Below the pieces are notes generated by a model. It was given only the letters and a program-made list of their open reading frames with translations. It had not been told where the DNA came from and did no database searches. Positions 10,722 to 21,696 of a stretch of DNA of 26,244 bases are shown here, piece by piece. Made by a program: the position numbers and the translations under genes. Within the stretch, counting starts at the first letter, position 1. Each line of letters begins with the position of its first letter. The DNA is from Chara braunii (lineage: Eukaryota; Streptophyta; Charophyceae; Charales; Characeae), in contig BFEA01000149.1 of NCBI GenBank assembly GCA_003427395.1, positions 2,866,177 through 2,892,420 on the forward strand, written 5' to 3'.

Positions 10722-11083
10722 GCTAGTGAGCATGGCGCGTGCGCTGGCTTGCGGGCTGGCTAGCGAGCATGGCGCGTGCGCTGGCTTGCGGGCTGGCTAG
10801 CGGGCATGGCGCATGCGCTGGCTTGCGCGCTGGCTAGTGAGCATGGCGAGTGCGTTGGTTTGCGGGCTTGCTAGCGGGCATGGCGCGTGCGCTGGCTTGC
10901 AGGCTGGCTAGCGAGCATGGCGCGTGCGCTGGCTTGCGGGCTGGCTAGCGGGCATGCCGCGTGCGTTGGCTTGCGGGCTGGCAAGCGAGCATGGCGCGTG
11001 TGCTGGCTTGCGGGCTTGCTAGCGGCCATGGAGTGTGCGCTGGCTTGCGGGCTGGCTAGTGAGCATGGTGTGTGCAATGGCTT
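10722..11083. repeat. 37-bp GC-rich minisatellite, about 9.8 units
   Basis: Units start at 10,722, 10,759, 10,796, 10,833, 10,870, 10,907, 10,944, 10,981 and 11,018, with a partial one at 11,055. The unit begins GCTAGCGAGCATGGCGCGTG and continues CGCTGGCTTGCGGGCTG. Period is strictly 37 bp with substitutions only. It is dense in CpG. Since 37 is not a multiple of three, open frames across it are composition artefacts. Confidence 0.95.
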
Positions 11084-11099
11084 GTTCTGGCCTGCGGTC

Positions 11100-11564
11100 G
11101 CATGATTAGGAATAAGGTGGGGATGTTTTCTTCATTATTCCAACAAATGCTGATGGGGTGACTAGACGGCGAAGAAGGCAGATATGTAAGCGACACTTGG
11201 TGTTCCCCTGTCTTTTGAAAGCAGTGAAAAGCACATTGTTGCCATCTTCTTGCTTCGCGCTTCATCTAGTGATGCTGCAGGCTAGTATGTTGTATGGAGG
11301 GGAGTCTGCTTTCGATTGGAAGTGAGGCTTCATGACGAGTCACTTATGCTCTTTAGCTTGCATTTTTTTCAAAGTGGAGGTAGGTCGGTTGAGGCAAGTG
11401 AAGAAGAGGAGATTGTCATCACGTGGAGTGGGAGAAGGATTGGCAGGAGATATCCAATGTGTTTTTTGAAGAAAGGCTCTGCGTCCAGTGCCGTTTTTGA
11501 AGAAAGGCTCTGCATCATCTTCATCATCATCACCAGCATCATCAGTAAGGATGATTATATGTTC
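11100..11564. other. No gene recognised; short duplications
   Basis: No coding gene is evident. TTTTTGAAGAAAGGCTCTGC occurs twice about 31 bp apart (near 11,463 and 11,494), followed by an ATCATC microsatellite at about 11,515-11,545. The final bases before 11,565 would hold one target-site duplication of LINE-a. Confidence 0.4.
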
Positions 11565-11608
11565 TTTTTTTTTTTTTTTTTTTTTTATTATTATTATTAA
11601 ANAAAAAT

Positions 11609-11675
11609 GGGCCCAGTGCCCAAGGCTGATATTGAAGTGACAATAACGAGGCCGGGGTCCTCACAGTCTACCCGG
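11609..11675 (-). repeat. LINE-a 3' tail shared with R1 elements
   Basis: On the minus strand it reads CCGGGTAGACTGTGAGGACC, continues CCGGCCTC, and ends TTGGGCACTGGGCCC just before the A-rich end. It is nearly identical to the R1 tails. GAGG-ACCCCGG-CCTC and GGGC-CCAGT-GCCC can each fold into small hairpins. Confidence 0.9.
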
Positions 11676-14048
11676 AAACAAAAATAAATTTCTGGGAGCC
11701 TTACCCAGATTCGCTTTTTACGAGACCCAAAGGGACCCGAGCACCAATTTATGCTAAAAAAGATGAAAAAGAAAAAGATGTCTGCCTCTTCAGCAATAGT
11801 AGCCGCAGGTTCTAACATGACAAACCAAGCAATAACATCCAAACCTCTTTCATACTGTTCCAGGTATCTCTACCAGCGCAAGGTGAGATGAAGGAAAGGG
11901 ATCAGCGAAATCTCTAGGGTCCCTGAGCGAGGCTCCTGGTCGTAGTGAGAACCGGTTTTTGAAACAGAGCTGGAAATCTCTTTTAAAGGAGACTTCCGAC
12001 CCTTCTTCCCCTGGCCAGTTCACTTCTCCCAGATTCCTCTCCCCTGTACCCCCCAGCCAGTCCATCACAAACTCCTGAATTAATAATTGAATATCCTTTT
12101 TCCTTTGCAATTTGTATAATTTGGAACATAGCCCATCCCAGTGAAGTCTAATTTCTGTTTGTAAGAATTGAATAATACATTCAGAAATTTCCGATCCATC
12201 CAGTAATACATCTTCCCTTTCCAGGACACATCGTTTGTACCATAGGACCCGAACCACTGCTTTTCTGCCAATTTCAAAAAAAATAGATTGAAACGTTGTG
12301 AGTATGATGTCCTGTGGAAACCAATGGCCTATAAGAATGGCTTTCCAGTCCCAAGGTCAGTCCAACCCAGTCAACTCCCTCCAGACCCAGTCCCACCTCC
12401 TCCATAATAGAACTGAGCCAGGACATTGCAAAAAATGTGTTCAATAGTTTCTCTACATTTTTTGCTGGGAAAATTTGAAACACATGACTTGCACTAGGGA
12501 AGGGCTAAACCTTTTTGTTCCAGTGAGGTGCGGTCTATGATCCAATCATTAGTAGGTAGACAGCGATGGGCAATTTGCCATTGCAGCGAAGAAAATTTGG
12601 TTGGTCGCTGTCTGATTTTATTAAAAAATTTTATCTTTTTGATTGGGTTTATATCCAGATTGAGGTGTCTAGCCCAGAAATATCCACTCTCGGTCTTAGT
12701 AGCCTATAGGCCGCTTTTACCATTAGTGTTTGTAATGACCTGGGTTGCCCTTTTTTGGATGTATGCCATATCCATTCTGCTGGATCGAGGGGGAGTTCCG
12801 GGATGGGTATTTCCGGATGAAAAGCTCTCCACCCTTTGATTGATGAAATGAAGAGAACCCTAATTCTATACAAATGTGAAAAAGGGAACAGTTCAACTGG
12901 ATCGGAAGTGGACTGAATCAAGAAAAATTCCCTATTTGTTTTGCAAATGCTCACAAAAGCCCCCTGCTGAGATCTGTGCACTACCTGTCCCAATACCTGT
13001 TGCCCATTAGTTTGGACGCCAACTACCCAATCCCCCTCCTTGATCTTAGGCCCTCTCTTGAGAGCTGAAACCCAGGCTAAGGGAATGAAAAAAATTATCT
13101 GTTCCAAGCTAGTATTAAGATGATGAGCATATCGAAGGGGTTGTCTCAGCTGATCCTCCGTTTTTCAGTCCTTCCTTCCCGGATCCCATATATCCTTGAT
13201 ACGTGTAACCCCCTTTTGAACCCACTGGCTCCAAGGGGGAGAGGAACTATTAAAGATACAACCATTTGGGTCAGTGATCCATCTGTTACCAAAAAGTGGT
13301 TGCCGAAGGATCTCCTCGTATCTCTTAGGAAAGGGTCTATCAGGTAACGGTAAGCGTCTTCATATTTTCAACAACTTTACCCACATATTATCTAGGACCA
13401 TATCCCTCCTCGCTTCCTCCCTTTCTCCCTCTCCACTCCCCCCTGTTTTTGCCCTGGGGATAGTCCAAAAGCGATCTTCAACCCATGAAAGAGGATGTAT
13501 GTCCTCACTTGAGACTGGTGCTAGTCTACGAATTTGTTCAAGTGCCATAACTTGCCATGGTAGCTCATAGGATAGGATTAGTTTTTTATCCATTGTATGG
13601 CTAGAGCTTGGTACTGCAGATTAGGGTCAAGTATCCCTAGACCTCCTCTGGCTTTGGGCTNAATNAAATACCGCCACGCCACTCTAGGGATTACCTTATC
13701 CTGCTCATGATTACTTCTCCATAAAAAGGCTATGACCTGTCTCTGTAGGATTTTGGTACGTGTGTTACTTATGGACCACAAAGCAGATTTGTACCATATA
13801 GATGCTAGAATTACATTATTGATAATGAGTGCTCTCCCAAATATGGAGGGCGGTCGGTTCTTCCATTGATGCATTTTATCAATTGCCGGTTTCGATACCC
13901 AATCATCATGAGTCATTGGTTTCCCTACTGCCGTGAGAGAAACTCCCAGAATACGAATTGGGGCGTCTAATGGTAACCATCTCACTCTAGGTTGCTCTGG
14001 AGACCTATCCCCTGTGGAGTGGATCCACCAACCTTGAGTCTTATTGCC

Positions 14049-15167
14049 CTAATTGACCACCATGTCAGAAACTTGTGAGAATTTATCCATTAATGATTGA
14101 ATTTCCGCCATATTGTCATATGTTGCGTCCATCATTACTGTGAGATCATCAGCAAACATGGAGCAAATTGGAACAGTTTCTTCTGGAATACCCGAGATAC
14201 GTAGCCGTTGTAAATTGCGATTAGCTCTGAGGTTAGCTCCTATTGCCTCCATAATGATTAAGAAAAGGAATGGAGTCAAGGGGTCCCCTTGCCTGACCGA
14301 CCTCTGTAGCTTAATCCCTGGAGAAAGAAGCCCATTTACTTGGATTCTCGTTGTGGCGTTCGTGTGAAGGATCCGAACCCATTTCCTGAAATTGGGACCA
14401 AAATTCATTTTTACTAGACACGCCTCAAAAAAACACCAGTCTACATGGTCATAAGTTTTTTCAAAGTCAATAAATATGAAAGCTGCGTTATTTTTGGATT
14501 GTCTAGACAGTTTGACAATCTTATTAATAAGAAGAATATTGTCATGAATATGCCTACCATTAATGAACCCTGTTTGTGAAGGATGAATAATATCCGCCAT
14601 AATGGGAATCAAGCGATTGGCCAGAGCTTTAGCTAGCATTTTATACACCATCGACAGCAAGGTGATTGGCCTGTAATTCCTAATATTTGTTTTATCTCCT
14701 TTTTTATGTAGGAGAGTGAGAACACCCTGTCCCACTAACTCCCCCATCATACCAGACTCTTGTATTGAATCATAGAACTTCATCAGATCTGAGGCGAATA
14801 ATGGCCACATAGTTTCCCAAAATTCTTTCGGAAGACCATCTATTCCTGGCGTCTTATCTTCATCCATTTGTAAAAGTGCCGACCATATTTCATCCAGCAC
14901 TAGGGAACGGTCAAGAGACTCTCTCTGCTCCTGAGACAGTGTTTGTGTCATAGGTTGTAGGAAGTTCATTATTGCAGTACTATCCTCCCTTCTTCTTTCC
15001 GGATCCATAGAGGAGGAGAAAATATTTTTATAAAAATCATAAACAATTTTAAGACTGCCTGCAGACGAGGAGGACAAGGCAGTATCAGGCCCTCCTGGAT
15101 CCCTAAAGCCTTCGATGGAAGCGCGTCGTGATCTTGATCGAGCGATTGCAAAAAAAGTAGCATCCAT
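14049..15167 (-). pseudogene. LINE-a ORF2 reverse transcriptase domain
   Basis: An uninterrupted 372-codon stretch holds the L1-like RT: LLHKKGDKTNIRNYRPITLL at about 152-171, HPSQTGFINGRHIHDN at about 195-210, motif A FIFIDFEKTYDHVDW at 230-244 with the catalytic Asp near 235, motif B RQGDPLTPFLF at 292-302, and motif C FADD at 338-341, with both catalytic aspartates, near 14,156-14,145. FADD replaces the commoner YADD, as in many plant LINEs. The first codon here is only the first Met after a stop. The frame is shared with the upstream endonuclease. Confidence 0.95.
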
Positions 15168-15578
15168 TTGACCCTCTATCGCAAACTTTTTAAGTTTGAC
15201 TCTGATTATATGTCCTTGCCAACGATGTTGAGCAAAGGTTAATAATTGGTTCTTAAGATTCTGAATTTTGACTGGGTAAAATGGATTATTAGGTTGATTA
15301 GTTAGTTCATAATTAAGAATTTATTCTTGAATATTCATTTCTTGTAAATATTTGTATTTAGCCTGAAGTTTCGAAAATTCATTGCATTTTTTAGCGACAA
15401 AGGCGAGCCCATTATTAAACCATTCCTCATATGAGTCATGTCTATTTCTAGTGGTATGCCAAAATGCCCAAACATCTCTTATATATTGTTTAAACTGGGT
15501 CTGTATTAACAAGGATGTATTTAACTTATAAAATCCTCTCCCCTGATCCGTTTTTTTCCTAAAAGCCAAAAGGGCTAC

Positions 15579-16388
15579 TTACATTTTATGATCCGCCCCT
15601 GACCATGGATTTTGGGGAAAGATTGCAGGCCATAATAGGGCTCTATCTAAATCCTTTGACATGAGAATGAAGTCTATTCTGGATCTAGACTGCAATGGCA
15701 AGCCGCTATTACGAATACATGTAAATAAACGCTCCTGCGGAAAAATCCTTCTGTATGTGTCAAATAAATGTTCCCCTTCGCATAATGAATTTATAATTAT
15801 CTCATCCACTTCAACATATGCAGGACAGGGAGAAGGAATCTTCCAATGATCCATCCACCTATCCGGGGCTGCATTGAAATCCCCTGCCATGATGACAGGA
15901 ATACCATTTGGTAGTTGAGTTCTGATTTCCAGAAAAAAATTCACTCTCTCCTGGACGTCATTAGGCCCATATACATTAATTACACAAATTACTTCTAATT
16001 CTAGCATAATTAGTGTTGAAACCCATCTGCCCTATATTTTATCCGCTGACCATTGTAAGATTTCCACCCTTGAATCGGGGGGAATCCAAATTGCCACCCC
16101 ACCCGATCCACTTCGTGGGGCCGGGGAGCAGAATTTAGTATGCGGCCAAGCGAAATTGTGTGCCCTCATATGAATGTGGGATTCCGTGAGATGAGTTTCT
16201 TGGATGCAAATAAGATCTGGCCATGTACGCCCTCCTACCCCTTTCAACTGTTCTACCAGTGCTCTCCTCTTTTCCCCATCCGCTGTGGCAAGTCCATTCA
16301 CATTCAGGGACCTAATATCTAAATCCGCTATCTGTGTGGCTCGGTGCCAAGCTGGATTTTTCCCATAAAATGCATGTAAGGCCTCCAT
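15579..16388 (-). pseudogene. LINE-a ORF2 apurinic/apyrimidinic-type endonuclease domain
   Basis: Two same-frame segments separated by one stop carry the endonuclease/exonuclease/phosphatase motifs. In the first (from 16,388) LNVNGL has the conserved Asn at residue 31 and CIQETHL the metal-binding Glu at residue 64. In the second (from 16,007) are NVYGPND, VIMAGDFNAAPD with Asp and Asn at residues 43 and 45, SRIDFILMS, and a final GADHKM holding the catalytic Asp-His pair, where SDH is usual. This domain nicks the target for priming. All key residues survive, so the in-frame stops look recent relative to divergence of the catalytic site. Confidence 0.92.
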
Positions 16389-17443
16389 GGTTCCCTGGAA
16401 AAGAAATACTCATCCCACTTTTCCTTTGTATTTATAGTCTATTCCAAGTTCCTTTCTCAAATTCTGAAGAAGAAAGAAGAATTCCTCTTCTTAATATTGT
16501 GCAACAGAAAGAAACTACCTCTGCCACCGACCAGACTGAGTTAGCCTTGATCTTGAGGCATTGCAACTCCAGTAAGGTTGAGTGTGAGAACCATTTGAGA
16601 CCAGCCTCTTTCTGGTCCTCAAACCTGACAAAAATGTCCCTTTTGGTCATTTGTGCCTTATCACCAACCTCTATCAGAGTCGCTTGAGGTCCTGGATCAT
16701 AGTGATTGGAAAGAAAATCCTGTAAATCCCTTTTGAAAGTACGGTCATTTGCAGTCTGATACTCCACATATGTTGTCCAACCCCTCAGAGTTATTCCCCC
16801 ATACTGATCCTGCCCTATTGGGGATAACCCTAATTCCCATTTCCCATTCCTCTTCCTCACCGGGACCACCAGATTGCCCTTCAATGACTGTGATCTGACT
16901 GCCTGTCCTCGTTCTAACATATTTCTCAATTTCTGTCGTTTGCCTGTTTCTTGTGAAACAGGCGTAGGAAAAGAGACTAACACTTCCTTGTGCTGTTGCG
17001 ACAGGTTTTGTTTTTGCTGTTCATTTAGGGACTGTTGTTGCTCACTTTCCTGAAGTGACAACCTGTCTTCCTTCCCCAACTGCTGATAAGTTACAACCTC
17101 CCTCCCCACAGTCTTTTGATTCTGAAGCTCCAGATCCTCTGAGAGATCCACCTCTCTTAGGATTTCTTCTCCCATAATCATTGTTTCCTTTCCCGACTGT
17201 TCAGAGGGGGTATCCATTTGCAATCCTTTTTCTGTAATTATCATCGTTTCTTTTATAGCAGCTTCCTGTCCTTCCTGTCCCGCTTCCTTGCTGCTATAGA
17301 CATTGGTTTCCTCCCTGACCTCTATAGTCTTTTCCCCCCCCATCACCAATTCTTCCCCTTCATTTGTGTGGGGGTAACTTGATCTATAGCTGGTACTTGG
17401 GCCCCCTTTGAGGATTCTGTTGTCACCAACTGTTGGTCTGACT

Positions 17444-17518
17444 GAGAAGCCTCTGACCGAGATGCCTCTAGTACCTCTAGTACTAGAGAAGCCTCTGACT
17501 GAGATGCCTCTAGTACTC
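17444..17518 (-). repeat. 42-bp in-frame duplication in ORF1 tail
   Basis: GAGAAGCCTCTGACCGAGAT starts at 17,444 and recurs at 17,486 with one change. The period of 42 bp keeps the reading frame and repeats a Glu-Ala-Ser-rich 14-residue unit. Confidence 0.75.
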
Positions 17519-18139
17519 GGGGAGGTTGAAACATAGTTGTCACCGTCTGTAGCATTCTCTGACTAACCACTGGCCAAAGGGTTCCAGACGGTAAACCTTG
17601 TTGCAAAACCAGTCTCAAACTTGGACTGTTGTTTACAATATCATATAATTGCTCATATGATATAGTTTAGAAATCCTCCGACGCTGTCTCAAACTTAATT
17701 TTCAGCTGTCAGAGCAACCAATCAGTGAGTTGAGAATTTTTTTCAGACACCGAAATTTGAGATTGCTCGTTCCCCCCTGTGGGTTCTGGGGCATCAACCA
17801 TCAATGTATCCTCTGAAACCTGTTGGTCCACCTCCATTCGAGATGGACCAAAAGCTTCCCTGAAGGGATCTGATGACTGTGCCCCATCCAAAATCTCTAC
17901 CAACTGTAATGGGTCTGTAACCTGGGAATTTGCCATTTTTTCTGATTTCAGTTCTTCTTCTCCTCCCTTTACTTCCACCCATTTCACTGGCGCACGGTGT
18001 CTCACTGAGATTCCTTTACTCACTATTAATTTTTATTTTTTTTGTTTCTTCCTCTTTTTCCTAACTAATGGTTGATCCTGTTCCATTTCTTGATGTGGCT
18101 CTACTTCCTGATCTGGTTCTACCAGTTCAAGATCCTTGA

Positions 18140-18605
18140 TCTGTTCCTGCGGACAAAGCCAATCTATGGAGGACGGTGGACCCAGGGCATGAAGGGTGGG
18201 TGTATGTGGAGGGATCAGGTAAGGGACAGGGTCCTAGAGGATGGACATGGGAACGTCAAGAGGAACCAAATTGGGAAACCAGACCCCCACAAGGATGGTC
18301 TCCTCCGGCCTCCTCACCACCACTTCCCCAACACTCAAGTTCTCAGGGGACACAGGTACAACAAGCTCCACTGAAAGAAGGTGGACAGGGGTCTGTCCCA
18401 AATCCTGAACAGCGAATACAGGACGCAGCTGGTCCTTTGAATGAGAAAGGAAAATCTGGGAGCAATCAGATTGCTGCAGAGGCAGAATCGAAAAATAGTC
18501 CCACTGATGGTCTCATTGGCCCTGATCCTAAGAATTATATGCAACCTCTCACGGCCAGCGAGGGAGCAGGGGTGGAGGCAGTGGACATCTCAACTAAGGA
18601 TAGCT
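18140..18605 (+). other. Inverted segment of LINE-a ORF1
   Basis: The surrounding ORF1 reads on the minus strand, but here the good coding frame is on the plus strand. It opens near 18,140 with PADKANLWRTVDPGHEGWVY and ends at about 18,600 with AVDISTKDS. Its start suits the sequence that should follow the zinc knuckle, which breaks off at CFRCKAI near 18,605, and its end suits the tail that resumes on the minus strand below 18,140 with IKDLELVEP. Restoring the segment's orientation would restore domain order. AAGGAT-like words sit at both breakpoints. The minus translation of the interval is stop-rich and not protein-like. Confidence 0.7.
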
Positions 18606-18675
18606 TTACATCTAAAGCACCAGAGACGCAATTTGTGTGAAGTGTGTATGTGATATTCCCTTCCCCCTACTCGAT

Positions 18676-18765
18676 AAGGGATCACATCATCTATATTAAA
18701 AGGGTCGTTTGAGGGATGATAAGGGATCACATCATCTATATTAAAAGGGTCGTTTGAGGGATGAT
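18676..18765 (-). repeat. Perfect 45-bp tandem duplication in ORF1
   Basis: Two identical 45-bp copies, 18,676-18,720 and 18,721-18,765, begin AAGGGATCACATCATCTATA. They duplicate 15 residues (HPSNDPFNIDDVIPY) in frame just before the zinc knuckle. Identity is complete, so the event is recent. Confidence 0.95.
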
Positions 18766-20299
18766 TAAGCGCCAGCATCAAATAATCATCCCTTCTAGCT
18801 GCATACGCTGGAAGCGGATTAATGAAGTCGATAATATCGTGAGTTTCCCCAAAATGATATAGAAAAGCCGCTTGTATCTCTATGGGTATATGACGAAATT
18901 CAACCCAAAAATGCTCTTCCATCATTTGTCGCCGTCTTTCGTCAGACCCTTGTTTCTGGGGAGACCAAGGATAAATCCGGACCTCTGATTTGTCGCAGCG
19001 TAACTTCTTCCAGCCATCAATTGTGTTTTGGTCCATCGTGTGTACACTCAAAACCGTAAAGGTAGTCAAAGAGATCAGTTGTATTAAAAAATCTTCATTA
19101 ACTCCCTCTTGACTTCCTTTCAAATGCATGAGCCGTTTACATATCCATTTAATTTTTCCATTCGTTGATTTGTACGCCGCATCATCATAAAAGACCCAGT
19201 TATTTGCATGTAATTGATAAATACAATCTCTCTCTGCAACTTTCTAGGTAGGATAGGTTTTTATCATTATTTCTTTTCCCCCATTGTCCACTACTTTGTT
19301 CTCTGAGGGACTGATAAACTTAGAAAGGAAAAAAACCCTGGTCGTTGGTATATTAGCAAGAGGAATTCGCAATGGCTGAGCCTGAGGACCAGTTCTCTTG
19401 ATTTCAAGAGCACTTGATTGAAAGGGTCCTTTAGCCTTTTGCAGCCACGGGGATATCTGTGCCGCATCCTTTGCAACAATCTTACCCACGCTTTCCTCCT
19501 TCCTCTCTGTATTCCCTTCATTCTGTCTTCCTTCCCTCCTTTCTGCCCTCATCTCATTATGCCTTCCTTCCCTCCTATCCTCTGAACTCTCCCCCTCCTC
19601 CTCCTCCCTCCTTCCTTGAATATCCCGTCCTTCCCCTTCGGCCCCCCTCCCCCCTCCCCAGTGTCCCCCTTTATCCAAACCTCCCTCCCCTCCTTTCTCT
19701 CCTCTCAACATCGTGCTTTGAAGAGGAGGGAATTCCTCGTCGTCCCTCCTCGCGTGCAAATTTTCCTCGCAAGATTTCTGATGATGACCTGTTTTATGAC
19801 CTGTTGTGTCATTATAATCATTAATGAGGATAATGTCCGCTGATTGATCAGCTCCCTTGTCTTTCTGTTCCTCCGAATGGGGCAGTGTCTGCAGATTCTG
19901 ACCCCTTGCCCTTTCTATCGTCGAAGAAAGCCTTCGTGGTTCAGCTGTTTCTTCGACGAAGAGAGGGTTGAGCGTCATCCTTCTACCAAAACCCAGACCT
20001 GCCCTGCTTCCCTGCCCTACATTGGATGACAGGAGAGAAATGAGTGAGGACCCTCGAATGTTTGGACTCTCCCTTTTTCCCCCACACAACGTTGGGCGAT
20101 GATTCGTCAATGCGAGAGAGTAAGTTTTTTGTTGTTGCTTCTCTTCTTCCGTTAAGACCTCATCATCATAAAATGCATAAGGAGATGACTCCAACAACTG
20201 GCTTTCCACCCGATTCTGCAATGACATTTTAAACGGAGTGTGCAAATGTTTTGTTGCCATCTGCCGCATTGCTCCTCGAAAGACCAGCATTGAGTTCAC

Positions 20300-21370
20300 C
20301 TACTTATGGACACGCTGATGACGAAGTGTCCTAGTCATGATTGTGTCAAAAAATTCCCAAAAATAAAAATTAAAAATAAATTGGACTTAATTTAGTCTTG
20401 TTTTGGACAAGGCTGGAAGGGGTAAGGAGACGAGCGATTGGGAGACTGACGACCTGTTGGGTAAAGGTGAGAAGGGGGGGGTGTAGCTGAAAGCACTTCA
20501 CTGCGAACGTTCCATGTGGTCAATCGAAGAAATCTCCTCCAAAATGTTGCTTCCTTCGCTTGACGGCACGATTATCAGAAAATTCGCCGATTGACCTGCT
20601 CCACTGCCCCTCCCTTCACTCCTCTTACAGAATGTCCTTCTCTCTTTTACACTCATATTCTCCCTGCCGCTACTCTTCAATCCGACGCCTGAGTGTCTTA
20701 GAAAATCACCGTTCATCACCAAGTCAAGGACGAAAGATGGCCATGACTGTCAATACGCCGTCAGCCCCTAACGTCTTCAACCTTTGAAAAGGTAATGATA
20801 GTCGGGATCACCATTGACTCTTGGACTCATAATAAGAGAAAGGACCCAATTAAGACCCAAACAAGAGCTACGACATTAGGATGACACTCCTACGTCACCC
20901 TTCTTCTCCCTCCACAGTCCTATGATATTGCCTCCAGTAATGCTTTTAGCTACGAGCAGCACTTTCGACCTCAAAGAACACCCCTCTGCTATGTCAATTG
21001 TATGTGATACGTGACGCCGACAAAACCACTTTCCCTTTCCGTCATCTGCAAATTGGCGCTAGCATCGGCCTTCAAAGCCACCTTTAGCGACCAGAATGAC
21101 GGTAGTTTGACTTCGTCCTTGCGGCTTTCCCCTTCGACGTCACTCTCAGATGATTGATTACTCCCCTTGTCAAACTGAGTATGCACTCCTCCACATGTCA
21201 TGTGATGCGAAGCATCACCTACAACACATCGGTCTAACTGCCCACCCGAAGGCTATGGCAGTTAGTCGCGCCGTTGACCTCGCAAGCCTGTTGCAACGGT
21301 CGGGCGCAAGCAGCGCATTCCCCCCCCTGTTATTCCTGTGTTGTTTTTTTCCACTGGCCGCACCATTATA
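20300..21370. other. No gene recognised; may include the LINE-a 5' untranslated region
   Basis: Minus-strand open frames at 20,722-20,498 and 21,201-20,989 are short and match nothing I know. The part up to about 20,800 could be the 5' untranslated region of LINE-a. I saw no target-site duplication to fix the boundary. Confidence 0.35.
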
Positions 21371-21696
21371 GGTTCATTATGTTTATCATCAGCAGCACAA
21401 ATAATATCGTCATCCGCAGCAGCATTGTGGCAGAAATATTTACCAGGGTCAATATCTTTATCATCATAGTGCGGGAGATGGATTATTATCATTATGGTCA
21501 TCATATCATCATCATTATCTTCGTCATCATCATCATTATTAAGGTGACTGGGCATAGGAGGAGAGGGTTGGATCGTCTCTCCATCACGTTTTTCCACTTC
21601 ATTTCCCCCTTCACATTTCTCTATCAATTCATTTTTCTCCTCCTACCTCTCTCTCCTGCTTTACACCCTTTCTTTTTTCTTCCTTTCTCACTTTCT

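Larger units (their letters stand above)
11850..16388 (-). pseudogene. LINE-a ORF2: endonuclease, reverse transcriptase, C-terminal domain
   Basis: ORF2 proteins nick target DNA and copy element RNA in place. The frame starting at 16,388 stays the same to about 13,580, broken only by stops near 16,033, 15,580, 15,322 and 14,050. A lost A in an A-run near 13,582 then shifts it. The new frame runs on through stops near 13,361 and 13,175 to 12,649. Further shifts follow between 12,649 and 12,257, and the last frame ends at 11,850. Endonuclease and RT motifs are given separately. The C-terminal part has a CKSC, then ETIEHIF cluster near 12,470-12,420, resembling the zinc-finger-like region of plant LINEs. 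The stop near 14,050 replaces a tryptophan: LINE-b has NWGKKT where LINE-a has N-stop-GNKT. Two N bases at 13,661 and 13,665 also fall here. Confidence 0.92.
11565..20299 (-). mobile_element. LINE-a: nearly full-length L1-like non-LTR retrotransposon, inactivated
   Basis: On the minus strand this has the complete order of a plant L1-like LINE: an ORF1 region with a nucleic-acid-binding domain and zinc knuckle (20,299-16,432), ORF2 with endonuclease, reverse transcriptase and C-terminal zinc-finger-like region (16,388-11,850), a 3' untranslated region ending in the 67-bp shared tail (11,675-11,609), and poly(A), seen as T at 11,565-11,586 plus an interrupted TTA run. Stops, frameshifts and a local inversion show that it is dead. 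The 5' end is uncertain; untranslated sequence could extend to about 20,800 or beyond. I could not find a matching target-site duplication for the bases just left of 11,565. Confidence 0.92.
16432..20299 (-). pseudogene. LINE-a ORF1: nucleic-acid-binding protein with zinc knuckle, rearranged
   Basis: ORF1 proteins bind element RNA. Minus-strand reading starts at 20,299. The first 350 codons are hydrophilic, with a Glu/Arg/Gly-rich low-complexity stretch around 19,720-19,460. A stop near 19,245 separates the same frame from a DUF4283-like domain (about 19,210-18,610) that contains EEHFWVEFRHIPIEIQAAFL and ends in HKLRLWCFRCKAI, the first half of a CCHC zinc knuckle. Sequence then breaks at about 18,605; the continuation lies inverted at 18,140-18,605. 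Below 18,140 a Glu/Gln-rich tail continues with stops near 18,030, 17,709 and 17,663 and a frame change near 17,345, ending at 16,432, 44 bp before ORF2. Two in-frame duplications, of 45 and 42 bp, lie inside. Confidence 0.8.

Noticed and set aside
10721-11083. CRISPR array
   Set aside because: Units are direct, contiguous 37-bp repeats with no unique spacers.
10871-11105. Open frames on both strands across the minisatellite
   Set aside because: They follow from the 37-bp repeat, which lacks stops in some frames. The translations are repetitive and match nothing.
12080-12277. Minus-strand frame MKLAEKQWFGSY as the true ORF2 path
   Set aside because: The neighbouring frame (12,257-11,850) matches LINE-b better over this stretch; the other is an out-of-frame reading.
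18176-18640. Plus-strand open frame of 154 codons as an independent gene
   Set aside because: Its ends fit the broken ORF1 frames on either side in reverse orientation, so an inverted ORF1 segment explains it better.
19459-19824. Plus-strand proline/serine-rich open frame
   Set aside because: It is the complement of the Glu/Arg/Gly-rich part of LINE-a ORF1 and is a low-complexity shadow.
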